Shown in pieces: positions 45,836-57,731 of a stretch of 64,000 bases of DNA. The stretch is from assembly GCF_014635345.1 (NCBI RefSeq), contig NZ_BMCU01000002.1, positions 558,001 through 622,000 of the forward strand, written 5' to 3'. The notes below the pieces were generated by a model. It was given only the letters and a program-made list of their open reading frames with translations. It was not told the origin of the DNA and made no database searches. Numbering within the stretch: the first letter of the stretch is position 1; every line of letters starts with the position of its first letter. The position numbers and the translations under genes were made by a program. The DNA is from Rhodococcoides trifolii (GTDB lineage: Bacteria > Actinomycetota > Actinomycetes > Mycobacteriales > Mycobacteriaceae).

Positions 45836-45869
45836 CAGGAAGAGATCGACTCCCCACGAAAGGTTCACC

Positions 45870-46430
45870 ATGTCCCAGTCTCGCGTCATCGCCTTGGTCG
45901 GAAGCCTGCGCGCCGATTCCGTCAACCGCCGCCTGGCGGAGACCGCGTCGTCCGTCGCACCCGAGGGTGTCGACGTCGTCGTCTACGACGGTCTCGGTGA
46001 CATTCCGTTCTACAACGAGGACATCGACGTCCCCGGAACCATCGACTCCGTCGAGAAGCTGCGCACTGCGGTCGGTGACGCCGACGGCTTGCTGTTGGTC
46101 ACCCCCGAGTACAACGGCACCATCCCGGCCGTGCTGAAGAACGCGATCGACTGGCTCTCGCGTCCCTACGGCGTCGGGGCGATCAGCGGTAAGCCGACGG
46201 CTGTCATCAGCTCGTCGATCAGTGGCAACGCCGGCAAGTGGTCGCAGGCGGACACGGTCAAGGCAGCGACCGTCGCGGGTGGGTCGCTCGTCGACGATGC
46301 TCATCTCGCCATCGGCGGCGTCGGCGAGAAGTTCGGTGATCTGCACCCCCGCGAAAATGCCGAGGTGTCGGGTGACATCGCGAAGGTCGTGACCGCCCTG
46401 GTCGATGCAGGAATTGCTGCTGCCGCCTGA
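45870..46430 (+). CDS. NADPH-dependent FMN reductase family protein
   Basis: A 186-residue flavodoxin-like protein. The FMN loop is GSLRADSVNRRLAE and the second loop TPEYNGTIPAVLKNAIDWLSRP, both conserved in NAD(P)H:quinone or azo-reductases of this family. GKPTAVISSSISGNAGKWSQ follows. The start ATG follows ACGAAAGG. It is probably derepressed when the divergent TetR protein releases the 22 bp palindrome, and protects against quinones or other electrophiles. Confidence 0.9.
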   Translation: MSQSRVIALVGSLRADSVNRRLAETASSVAPEGVDVVVYDGLGDIPFYNEDIDVPGTIDSVEKLRTAVGDADGLLLVTPEYNGTIPAVLKNAIDWLSRPYGVGAISGKPTAVISSSISGNAGKWSQADTVKAATVAGGSLVDDAHLAIGGVGEKFGDLHPRENAEVSGDIAKVVTALVDAGIAAAA

Positions 46431-46432
46431 GT

Positions 46433-46453
46433 TAATGACAATGGTTGTCGATA
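46433..46453. promoter_or_regulatory. Candidate Zur box upstream of rpmJ
   Basis: TAATGACAATGGTTGTCGATA has arms GACAA/TTGTC around TGG and matches 13 of 18 positions of a typical Zur palindrome (ATGATAATGATTATCATT-like). It lies 16 bases before the rpmJ start, overlapping the expected promoter. The non-zinc rpmJ paralogues are classic Zur targets. Confidence 0.5.
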
Positions 46454-46469
46454 GGTGTAGGGTCGCAGT

Positions 46470-46592
46470 ATGAAGGTCTGCAATTCTCTCGCATCCATGA
46501 AGAACAACCCCGGCGCCCAGGTGGTCCGTCGCCGCGGAGTGGTCTTCGTCATCAACAAGAAGGATCCCCGTTACAAGGCGCGCCAGGGCTGA
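46470..46592 (+). CDS. rpmJ: Ribosomal protein bL36, zinc-independent paralogue
   Basis: The 40-residue protein [16 protein letters not shown]... [17 protein letters not shown] is the C-minus form of L36: it lacks the C-x2-C-x12-C-x4-H zinc site and keeps one Cys. Such copies replace the zinc form under zinc starvation. TAGGGT lies 6 bases before the ATG (leaderless pattern), and a Zur-like box overlaps the promoter. A strong terminator follows. Confidence 0.92.
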   Translation: MKVCNSLASMKNNPGAQVVRRRGVVFVINKKDPRYKARQG

Positions 46593-46603
46593 ACCGGCGC
46601 CCG

Positions 46604-46647
46604 AAAAAAACCGTCCCCCGCCCCGTTTAGTTCGGGTCGGGGGACGG
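46604..46647. terminator. Terminator after rpmJ
   Basis: A perfect 10 bp stem CCGTCCCCCG/CGGGGGACGG (46611-46620, 46638-46647) is preceded by seven A bases (46604-46610), so on the minus strand it would be a hairpin plus T-tract as well. A short inner pairing CCC/GGG is possible. It ends rpmJ and insulates the nrd promoter. Confidence 0.72.
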
Positions 46648-46747
46648 CGTCGTTCGACGCCCGCCGCGACACGCCGACCAACGCGTACGTGCCCACGTCC
46701 GAGAAGCCCCCGACCAGGTATTCCATCGATGTCATTACACTCGTGTC

Positions 46748-46763
46748 ATACAAACTGTGGTGT
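46748..46763 (+). promoter_or_regulatory. NrdR box 1
   Basis: ATACAAACTGTGGTGT matches about 10 of 16 positions of the NrdR box (ACACTATATATAGTGT). Its centre is 32 bp, about three helical turns, from box 2, the usual spacing for a pair of NrdR boxes. Confidence 0.6.
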
Positions 46764-46779
46764 TCTCTTGCGATGTCGG

Positions 46780-46795
46780 ACACTAGGTGTAGTGT
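46780..46795 (+). promoter_or_regulatory. NrdR box 2
   Basis: ACACTAGGTGTAGTGT is a perfect palindrome at its arms (ACACTA/TAGTGT) and a near-ideal NrdR box. NrdR is the ATP/dATP-sensing repressor of ribonucleotide reductase genes. It lies 139 bases before nrdH. Confidence 0.85.
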
Positions 46796-46934
46796 CTTGA
46801 GCACTGGGAGACCACACCGCTTCGCACCGACGAAGCGCCGGTTTTCCCCACGGATTTCGGCTCCACACCACGCTTTTTCGGCTCCACAGCTCGCTTGCTG
46901 AACCTGACCGGACACGACCACCAAGAGGACGATC

Positions 46935-47171
46935 ATGAGCGCCATCACCGTCTACACCAAGCCCGCCTGCGTCCAGTGCAACGCCACCTACAAGGCGCTG
47001 GACAAGCAGGGCATCGAGTACACGATCGTCGACATCTCGCAGGACGCCGACGCCCGTGACTACGTGATGGCCCTCGGATACCTCCAGGCTCCCGTCGTCG
47101 TCGCCGGCGACGATCACTGGTCGGGTTACCGTCCGGATCGCATCAAGACCTTGGTGACCGCTGCAGCCTGA
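46935..47171 (+). CDS. nrdH: Glutaredoxin-like redoxin NrdH
   Basis: The 78-residue protein has the active site PACVQC (C12, C15) and the NrdH-specific end [22 protein letters not shown] with WSGYRPD that docks thioredoxin reductase. It delivers electrons to NrdE. The ATG follows AGAGGACGATC. It is the first gene of nrdH-nrdI-nrdE, and its promoter carries NrdR boxes. Confidence 0.95.
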   Translation: MSAITVYTKPACVQCNATYKALDKQGIEYTIVDISQDADARDYVMALGYLQAPVVVAGDDHWSGYRPDRIKTLVTAAA

Positions 47172-47187
47172 AGCGGACCGGATCTCG

Positions 47188-47625
47188 ATGTCTGATTCTC
47201 TGGTCTACTTCTCGAGTGCCTCGGAGAACACGCATCGATTCGTTCAGCGGCTCCAGGTTCCCGCCACGCGAATACCCATCCGCTCGACCGGTGGCTTTCA
47301 GGTCGACTCCCCGTACGTACTGATCGTTCCGACGTACGGGGGAGGGACCAATCATCACGGCCGAGACACGAACTACGTGCCGAAGCCGGTGATCAAGTTT
47401 CTGAACGATACGCACAATCGCTCGCTCATCAGGGCCGTCATCGCAGCGGGTAACACCAACTTCGGTGACTCCTACTGCTTTGCCGGAGACGTCATTTCGC
47501 AGAAGTGCAACGTTCCTTTCCTTTACCGCTTCGAACTCATGGGCACTCCCGAGGACGTCGATCGTGTCCGGGAAGGCCTCGGCGAATTCTGGGAAGACCA
47601 GTTCGCGCGCGCCTCTCATCTGTAG
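47188..47625 (+). CDS. nrdI: Flavodoxin-like NrdI
   Basis: A 145-residue flavodoxin. The FMN phosphate loop is [15 protein letters not shown], with [25 protein letters not shown] and [16 protein letters not shown]. NrdI supplies oxidant to assemble the dimanganese-tyrosyl cofactor of NrdF. It starts 16 bp after nrdH. Confidence 0.94.
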   Translation: MSDSLVYFSSASENTHRFVQRLQVPATRIPIRSTGGFQVDSPYVLIVPTYGGGTNHHGRDTNYVPKPVIKFLNDTHNRSLIRAVIAAGNTNFGDSYCFAGDVISQKCNVPFLYRFELMGTPEDVDRVREGLGEFWEDQFARASHL

Positions 47626-47655
47626 ACCAATCACACCGACATCTTGGGAGTTTCC

Positions 47656-49821
47656 ATGGCACCGACCATCACCGACGCAGCGCCGGCCCGCAGCCAGGCG
47701 CGCGACGATTCGGAACTCGATTACCACGCGCTGAACGCGATGCTCAACCTGTACGGACCGAACGGCGAGATCCAGTTCGAGAAGGATCGGGAGGCTGCGC
47801 GCGCGTACTTCCTGCAGCACGTCAACCAGAACACGGTCTTCTTCCACAACCTGGACGAGAAGCTGGACTACCTGGTCGAAGAGAACTACTACGAGGCAGA
47901 GGTTCTCGACCAGTACTCGCGTTCGTTCGTCAAGGGTCTGATCGAGCACGCGTACAGCAAGAAGTTTCGGTTTCCGACGTTCCTCGGTGCCTTCAAGTAC
48001 TACACCTCGTACACACTGAAGACGTTCGACGGCAAGCGCTACCTCGAGCGCTTCGAAGACCGCGTATGCATGGTGGCGCTCACCCTCGCCGCCGGAAACG
48101 AAACTCTGGCAACCGATCTCGTCGACGAGATCATCGCCGGGCGGTTCCAGCCGGCCACGCCGACGTTCCTGAACTCGGGCAAGAAGCAGCGCGGCGAGCC
48201 CGTGTCGTGCTTCCTGCTGCGCATCGAGGACAACATGGAGTCCATCGGTCGCTCGATCAACTCGGCGCTGCAGCTGTCCAAGCGCGGCGGCGGTGTCGCG
48301 TTGCTGCTGAGCAACATTCGTGAGTCGGGCGCGCCGATCAAGCGCATCGAGAATCAGAGCTCCGGTGTCATCCCGATCATGAAGCTCCTCGAGGATTCCT
48401 TCTCCTACGCCAACCAGCTCGGTGCACGCCAGGGCGCCGGTGCGGTGTACCTGCACGCGCACCACCCCGACGTGTACCGCTTCCTCGACACCAAGCGCGA
48501 AAACGCCGACGAGAAGATCCGCATCAAGACCCTGTCGCTCGGAATCGTCATCCCCGACATCACGTTCGAGCTCGCGAAGAAGAACGAGGACATGTACCTG
48601 TTCTCGCCGTACGACGTAGAGCGCGTGTACGGCGTTCCGTTCGCCGACATCAACGTGACCGAGAAGTACCACGAGATGGTCGACGACAAGCGCATCCGCA
48701 AGACCAAGATCAAGGCGCGTGAGTTCTTCCAGACGCTCGCCGAGCTGCAGTTCGAATCCGGCTACCCGTACATCATGTTCGAGGACACGGTGAACCGCGC
48801 GAACCCGATCGAGGGCAAGATCACCCACTCGAACCTGTGCTCGGAGATCCTGCAGGTTTCCACGCCGTCCACCTACAACGACGATTTGTCGTACGACCAT
48901 GTGGGCAAGGACATCTCGTGCAACCTCGGGTCGCTCAACATCGCCAAGACGATGGACTCCGAGGACTTCGCGAAGACCATCGAGGTGTCGATCCGCGGCT
49001 TGACGGCCGTGTCCGATCAGACGCACATCACCTCGGTGCCGTCCATCGAAGAAGGCAACAACGCCTCGCACGCCATCGGCCTCGGCCAGATGAACCTGCA
49101 CGGTTACCTGGCCCGCGAGCGCATCTTCTACGGCAGCACCGAGGGCATCGACTTCACCAACATCTACTTCTACACCGTGCTGTTCCACGCGCTGCGGGCG
49201 TCGAACCGACTCTCGATCGAGCGCGGCACGTACTTCGCGGGATTCCCGCAGTCGAAGTACGCGTCGGGTGAATTCTTCGACAAGTACACCGACCGGGTGT
49301 GGGAGCCGGAAACGGCGCGCGTGCGAGAGCTGTTCTCGGATGCAGGGATTCACATCCCCACGCAGGCGGACTGGACCGAGCTGAAGGCGTCGGTGCAGGA
49401 GCACGGCATCTACAACCAGAATCTTCAGGCCGTCCCGCCGACCGGCTCGATCTCGTACATCAACTACTCGACGTCGTCGATCCACCCGGTTGCGTCGAAG
49501 ATCGAGATCCGCAAGGAAGGCAAGATCGGCCGCGTCTACTACCCGGCGCCCTACCTGACGAACGACAACCTGGAGTACTACCAGGACGCGTACGAGATCG
49601 GGTTCGAGAAGATCGTCGACACCTACGCCGCCGCGACGCAGCACGTGGATCAGGGCTTGTCCTTGACTCTGTTCTTCAAGGACACCGCCACCACGCGTGA
49701 CATCAACAAGGCGCAGATCTACGCATGGCGCAAGGGAATCAAGACGTTGTACTACATCCGTCTTCGCCAGATGGCTCTGGAGGGGACTGAGGTGGAAGGT
49801 TGCGTCAGCTGCATGCTATGA
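47656..49821 (+). CDS. nrdE: Class Ib ribonucleotide reductase large subunit
   Basis: The 721-residue enzyme reduces ribonucleotides to deoxy forms. [22 protein letters not shown] holds the first active Cys, SNLCSEILQ the radical Cys with NLCSE, and the C-terminus ends with the redox pair [20 protein letters not shown] and [18 protein letters not shown] are intact. As in other class Ib enzymes, the ATP-cone is absent. The ATG follows TTGGGAGTTTCC. A 97 bp gap precedes nrdF. Confidence 0.96.
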   Translation: MAPTITDAAPARSQARDDSELDYHALNAMLNLYGPNGEIQFEKDREAARAYFLQHVNQNTVFFHNLDEKLDYLVEENYYEAEVLDQYSRSFVKGLIEHAYSKKFRFPTFLGAFKYYTSYTLKTFDGKRYLERFEDRVCMVALTLAAGNETLATDLVDEIIAGRFQPATPTFLNSGKKQRGEPVSCFLLRIEDNMESIGRSINSALQLSKRGGGVALLLSNIRESGAPIKRIENQSSGVIPIMKLLEDSFSYANQLGARQGAGAVYLHAHHPDVYRFLDTKRENADEKIRIKTLSLGIVIPDITFELAKKNEDMYLFSPYDVERVYGVPFADINVTEKYHEMVDDKRIRKTKIKAREFFQTLAELQFESGYPYIMFEDTVNRANPIEGKITHSNLCSEILQVSTPSTYNDDLSYDHVGKDISCNLGSLNIAKTMDSEDFAKTIEVSIRGLTAVSDQTHITSVPSIEEGNNASHAIGLGQMNLHGYLARERIFYGSTEGIDFTNIYFYTVLFHALRASNRLSIERGTYFAGFPQSKYASGEFFDKYTDRVWEPETARVRELFSDAGIHIPTQADWTELKASVQEHGIYNQNLQAVPPTGSISYINYSTSSIHPVASKIEIRKEGKIGRVYYPAPYLTNDNLEYYQDAYEIGFEKIVDTYAAATQHVDQGLSLTLFFKDTATTRDINKAQIYAWRKGIKTLYYIRLRQMALEGTEVEGCVSCML

Positions 49822-49843
49822 GCGCCGCTGGCACCTCTACGCG

Positions 49844-49868
49844 TTTTTGTACCTCCGCGGGTAAAAAA
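49844..49868 (+). other. Hairpin between nrdE and nrdF
   Basis: TTTTTGTACC (49844-49853) pairs with GGTAAAAA (49860-49867) through nine base pairs and one bulged G, with loop TCCGCG. The A/T-rich stem stands out in this GC-rich DNA. It could be an RNA processing or attenuation site; its function is not known. Confidence 0.35.
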
Positions 49869-49885
49869 GTACTCACGAGGGGTAA

Positions 49886-50884
<999 letters not shown>

Positions 50885-50972
50885 CCCGCTCCACCGATCC
50901 GCGCATCGAGTGTGCACCCCGTGACAAGAGTTGCGCGGAAACACATTCGGTGCGCGGTTTGTTGTGCGGGGG

Positions 50973-51446
50973 TCATCGACGAAACCAGGCCTCCGGCCCG
51001 TGGTCGAGCGCCTTGGCGATACGCAGCGCCGACGTCTCCGTCAGATCCGCGGGGATCTCGTCACGGGCGAACCAGCGGACGTCCAAGTTTTCGTCGTCGG
51101 CCACATGTGCGTCCCCGGACAGGTACAGGGCGACGAAGCAGATGTCCACGTACTGCGTTCGGTCACCGTTCGGGTACGTGATCGGCTCCGTCACGTCGAC
51201 GCTGGACAGCCGCGACAGCGACGCCACGACACCGGTCTCCTCCAGAATCTCGCGGAGGGCGGCGGGGCCGGGCTCCTCACCCGGTTCGAGGACACCGGAC
51301 ACCACGGCCCACTTGCCGTTGTCGACGCGACGGGTCAGAAGCACACGATCCGCGTCGTCGACGACCACGGCGCTGACGCCCGAGAGCCACAACGGGTCGT
51401 TACCGATCTTGGCGCGCAATGCGGTGATGAACTCGGGAATCGGCAT
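50973..51446 (-). CDS. Nudix hydrolase
   Basis: This 157-residue protein contains a complete Nudix box: GVLEPGEEPGPAALREILEETGV, with the REXXEE motif. Upstream is VSAVVVDDADRVLLTRRVDNGKWAVVSG; the family hydrolyses nucleoside diphosphates linked to other groups, but the substrate is not evident. The ATG at 51446 has TAGCGT 6 bases upstream. It lies just before the fecB-like lipoprotein on the same strand, 10 bp apart. Confidence 0.9.
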   Translation of the reverse strand: MPIPEFITALRAKIGNDPLWLSGVSAVVVDDADRVLLTRRVDNGKWAVVSGVLEPGEEPGPAALREILEETGVVASLSRLSSVDVTEPITYPNGDRTQYVDICFVALYLSGDAHVADDENLDVRWFARDEIPADLTETSALRIAKALDHGPEAWFRR

Positions 51447-51455
51447 GGCGCCACG

Positions 51456-52520
51456 CTACGAGACGTAGGCGTTGAGCGAGTTCTTCAGGTCCGTCAGCAT
51501 CGTCTCGGCGGCGATGATGCCCTCACCGGACCACACGGCGTCGTCGACCGCGAACACGCGGCCGTCGACTACCGCGCCGAGGTCCCGCCACGCGTCGGTT
51601 CGCAGAATCGCGGTGCCGTTGTCCAGCCCGCCCGGCGCGAACATCACGTAGATCAGATCGCCTTCGGCGGGCGCCGGGTCGGCGGTGTCGAAGTTCGTGG
51701 TGGTCGACATCTGCGCAAAAGGTCGCCGAACCCCAGCAGCGCCGAGGACCTGACCCGCGAAGCTGTCGGATCCCGGGATCTGTCCGTAGTCCGGGCCGAA
51801 CCGCACGACGGACGCCTCGGTCTGCGATGCGACGATCTGCCGACCGATGTCGGCCGCGTCGGTTCGGAACTTCGCGAGCTCGGCAGTCGCGGCCTCCCGG
51901 CGGCCCATTGCCGTGGCGGCGAGCAGCGAACGGTCGGACCAGGACGCCGACGAGCGGGTGAGGACCGTGGGAGCGATCTCACCGATGCGCGCCGACATCT
52001 CGGCACCCAGCGAGTCGGAGCCGACGATCAGATCCGGGGACAGCGCAGCGATCTGGGCCAGGTCGGGCGATCCCACCGGACCGACGCCGGCGATCTGCGA
52101 GATCCCCGTTCCCAGATATGTGGGCCGCAGCGCGTCCGGTGCGTTGAGCGCGGGCGCCGTCGCGGCACCGACGACGCGTTCCCAGATGCCGACCGTGCAT
52201 GCCGCGTCGAGAGACGGGGTGTCCAGGACCACGATCCGTTGCGGGTCGGCGGGCACGGTGGTGGCCTTGCCGCTCCCGAGAACGAGACGTGAATCTCCCT
52301 GCCTGCCCACATCGTCCGGTGGTGCGAGGAGGGGGCACAGCCCCACCGTGTCGCGTTCGACTCCCACGACACCGGCGCCGGCGATGTTGGTCGTACTACG
52401 AACGACGTTCGACGACGGTTCGTCGGTCGTGTCGCTGGAGCACCCTGTGAGCGCCAGTACTGCAACGGCAAGTCCGGCGAACAGGGTTCTTCGTCGACGT
52501 CGAGGTAGGGCGACAGACAT
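51456..52520 (-). CDS. fecB: FecB-like periplasmic iron-siderophore-binding lipoprotein
   Basis: A 354-residue lipoprotein with lipobox VLALTGC (Cys about 26) and a type III substrate-binding fold: QRIVVLDTPSLDAACTVGIWERVVG, ISQIAGVGPVGSPDLAQIAALSPDLIVGSDS and a final EGIIAAETMLTDLKNSL. No permease or ATPase is adjacent. The homologue in M. tuberculosis lies beside ctaD (fecB-ctaD), as recalled. The ATG at 52520 has TACCGT 7 bases upstream. The ligand may be a ferric siderophore; no iron box was recognised. Confidence 0.82.
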   Translation of the reverse strand: MSVALPRRRRRTLFAGLAVAVLALTGCSSDTTDEPSSNVVRSTTNIAGAGVVGVERDTVGLCPLLAPPDDVGRQGDSRLVLGSGKATTVPADPQRIVVLDTPSLDAACTVGIWERVVGAATAPALNAPDALRPTYLGTGISQIAGVGPVGSPDLAQIAALSPDLIVGSDSLGAEMSARIGEIAPTVLTRSSASWSDRSLLAATAMGRREAATAELAKFRTDAADIGRQIVASQTEASVVRFGPDYGQIPGSDSFAGQVLGAAGVRRPFAQMSTTTNFDTADPAPAEGDLIYVMFAPGGLDNGTAILRTDAWRDLGAVVDGRVFAVDDAVWSGEGIIAAETMLTDLKNSLNAYVS

Positions 52521-52540
52521 GGCGGAGACGGTACTAGAGG

Positions 52541-53020
52541 TCACGGACCGTCCGCGATCAGCGGGAACCCGCACGTCGCGATCGAGTAGTCGTTCAGACG
52601 CTCGCCGGCTGCCGCTGCGGCCGTCGAATCCAGTGCCTGGATCTGCGCGGAGAAGTCGTCGAAGTTCGTCGACGACCGGACCGCCTCGATCGTGTCGACG
52701 GTGAAGGCACGGACGGCTTCGAGATCGTCGGCCAGGGTTGCGTCGCGGACGGACTCGGCGTCGCCGATGGCCCTGTCGAACGCGTCGAGCCCCGAGTTCC
52801 GACCGTCGAGAATGACGGCGCGCTGTTGTTCCCAGCTCTGCGCCGCCGGGTCTCTGGTGCGTTCGTCCGCATCGGCGATGGTCTGCAGATCCGCGCAGAC
52901 CGAGGCGGAACCCGTGTACGACGCAGAAGCGGTGGTCGACTCGGCTGAGGGCGCCGAATCAGAGGAAGAACACCCTGCAATCGCGGCGACCACGGCGATC
53001 ATCGTTACCAGCTTGAACAT
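52541..53020 (-). CDS. Small lipoprotein of unknown function
   Basis: A 159-residue lipoprotein with signal MFKLVTMIAVVAAIAGC (Cys 17), a Ser/Thr/Ala-rich linker and a helical domain with two Cys (SVCADLQ and IATCGFP) that may be bridged. No enzyme motif is recognised. The ATG at 53020 follows GAGGGTGG. Its 3' end is 20 bp from the fecB-like gene, so the two may be cotranscribed. Confidence 0.65.
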   Translation of the reverse strand: MFKLVTMIAVVAAIAGCSSSDSAPSAESTTASASYTGSASVCADLQTIADADERTRDPAAQSWEQQRAVILDGRNSGLDAFDRAIGDAESVRDATLADDLEAVRAFTVDTIEAVRSSTNFDDFSAQIQALDSTAAAAAGERLNDYSIATCGFPLIADGP

Positions 53021-53176
53021 GAGCCACCCTCGAGAAATCGCGACAGCCGCCGCGAATACGACACAGAGTAGGACCCGCTCCGCGAATCGTGTCACCACGG
53101 TCTACGATTCGAAGAGCGCACGAATAGACACCGTCCGCCTCGCGAATCGGGGATGACGCGCACTTACGGAGGATCA

Positions 53177-56983
<3,807 letters not shown>

Positions 56984-57051
56984 AGCGTCCAGCGTCGTAG
57001 AACGTCCAGCGTCATTGAACGTCCAGAGTCGCAGAACGTCCAGAGTCGCAG
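56984..57051. repeat. Four tandem 17 bp repeats
   Basis: Units at 56984-57000, 57001-57017, 57018-57034 and 57035-57051. Consensus AACGTCCAGAGTCGCAG; units three and four are identical, one and two have a few changes. It lies directly after the PTH2 stop. The repeated ACGTCCAG core suggests a small VNTR. Confidence 0.9.
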
Positions 57052-57095
57052 AACTGGCTATTGGGAAGGCGTCCGGCTCCGCACAGAGTGGAGCC

Positions 57096-57731
57096 ATGAC
57101 GAACAGACTGGCCTCCCTTTTCATCGGACTCGTGTTGTACGGGGTGTCGATGGCGATGATGGTGCGCGCCGGCCTCGGACTCGATCCGTGGGATGTGTTC
57201 CATCAGGGCGTCGCCGACAACACGGGACTGAGCTTCGGGACGGTCACGGCCCTGACCGGTGTGGTGGTACTGCTGATCTGGATCCCGCTGCGCCAACGGC
57301 CCGGCTTCGGAACCGTCGCGAACGTCGTGGTGATCGCCGTGTCGGTGGACGCAGCACTCGCGTTGATTCCGACCGTCGAACCGCTCGCCGCTCGGATTGC
57401 GGTCATGCTCGCGGCGGTCGTGACCAATGCGTTCGCCACCGCTCTCTACATCGGAGCCGGAATGGGACCGGGTCCGCGCGACGGGCTGATGACGGGCTTC
57501 GTCGCGCGCACCGGCGGTTCGATTCGACTGGTACGCACGGCGATCGAGATCACGGTTCTCGCAATCGGCTGGGCACTCGGCGGGTCGGTCGGAGTCGGTA
57601 CCGTCGTGTACGCCCTCGGCATCGGTCCGCTCGTTCACCTGTTCTCGGCAGTGATGCCCGGTTCGCATCGAAACGCCAGGACGACCGAACCGGCAACGGA
57701 GACAGTGGAACCGGGCGCGACCGCAGCCTGA
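57096..57731 (+). CDS. YczE/YitT-type membrane protein
   Basis: A 211-residue protein with about five membrane segments. It starts FIGLVLYGVSMAMMVRAGLGLDPWDVFHQGV and has GAGMGPGPRDGLMTGF, a YitT/YczE family pattern. The function is unknown. The ATG at 57096 follows GAGTGGAGCC. The 3' end overlaps the glgX gene by 97 bp, the largest such overlap in the window. Confidence 0.85.
   Translation: MTNRLASLFIGLVLYGVSMAMMVRAGLGLDPWDVFHQGVADNTGLSFGTVTALTGVVVLLIWIPLRQRPGFGTVANVVVIAVSVDAALALIPTVEPLAARIAVMLAAVVTNAFATALYIGAGMGPGPRDGLMTGFVARTGGSIRLVRTAIEITVLAIGWALGGSVGVGTVVYALGIGPLVHLFSAVMPGSHRNARTTEPATETVEPGATAA

Larger units (their letters stand above)
46648..46934. other. Gap between rpmJ terminator and nrdH
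   Basis: No gene is supported here. It contains two NrdR boxes (46748-46763, 46780-46795) and two direct copies of TTTCGGCTCCACA (46855-46867, 46876-46888), 21 bp apart. These lie in the leader or promoter of nrdHIEF. The rest is unremarkable. Confidence 0.6.

Noticed and set aside
47143..49644. 833-codon open frame on the minus strand
   Set aside because: It is antisense to nrdI and nrdE, has no family motif, and shows the Arg/Val/Asp-heavy makeup of a high-GC shadow frame.
50885..50972. Gene or terminator between nrdF and the Nudix gene
   Set aside because: No ORF with support and no stable hairpin were seen in this 88 bp gap.
51456..53020. Iron-box (IdeR/DtxR) upstream of the fecB-like gene
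   Set aside because: No TTAGGTTAG-type palindrome was found between the lipoprotein genes.
56984..57051. CRISPR-like repeats
   Set aside because: Units are 17 bp with no spacers and no cas genes are near.
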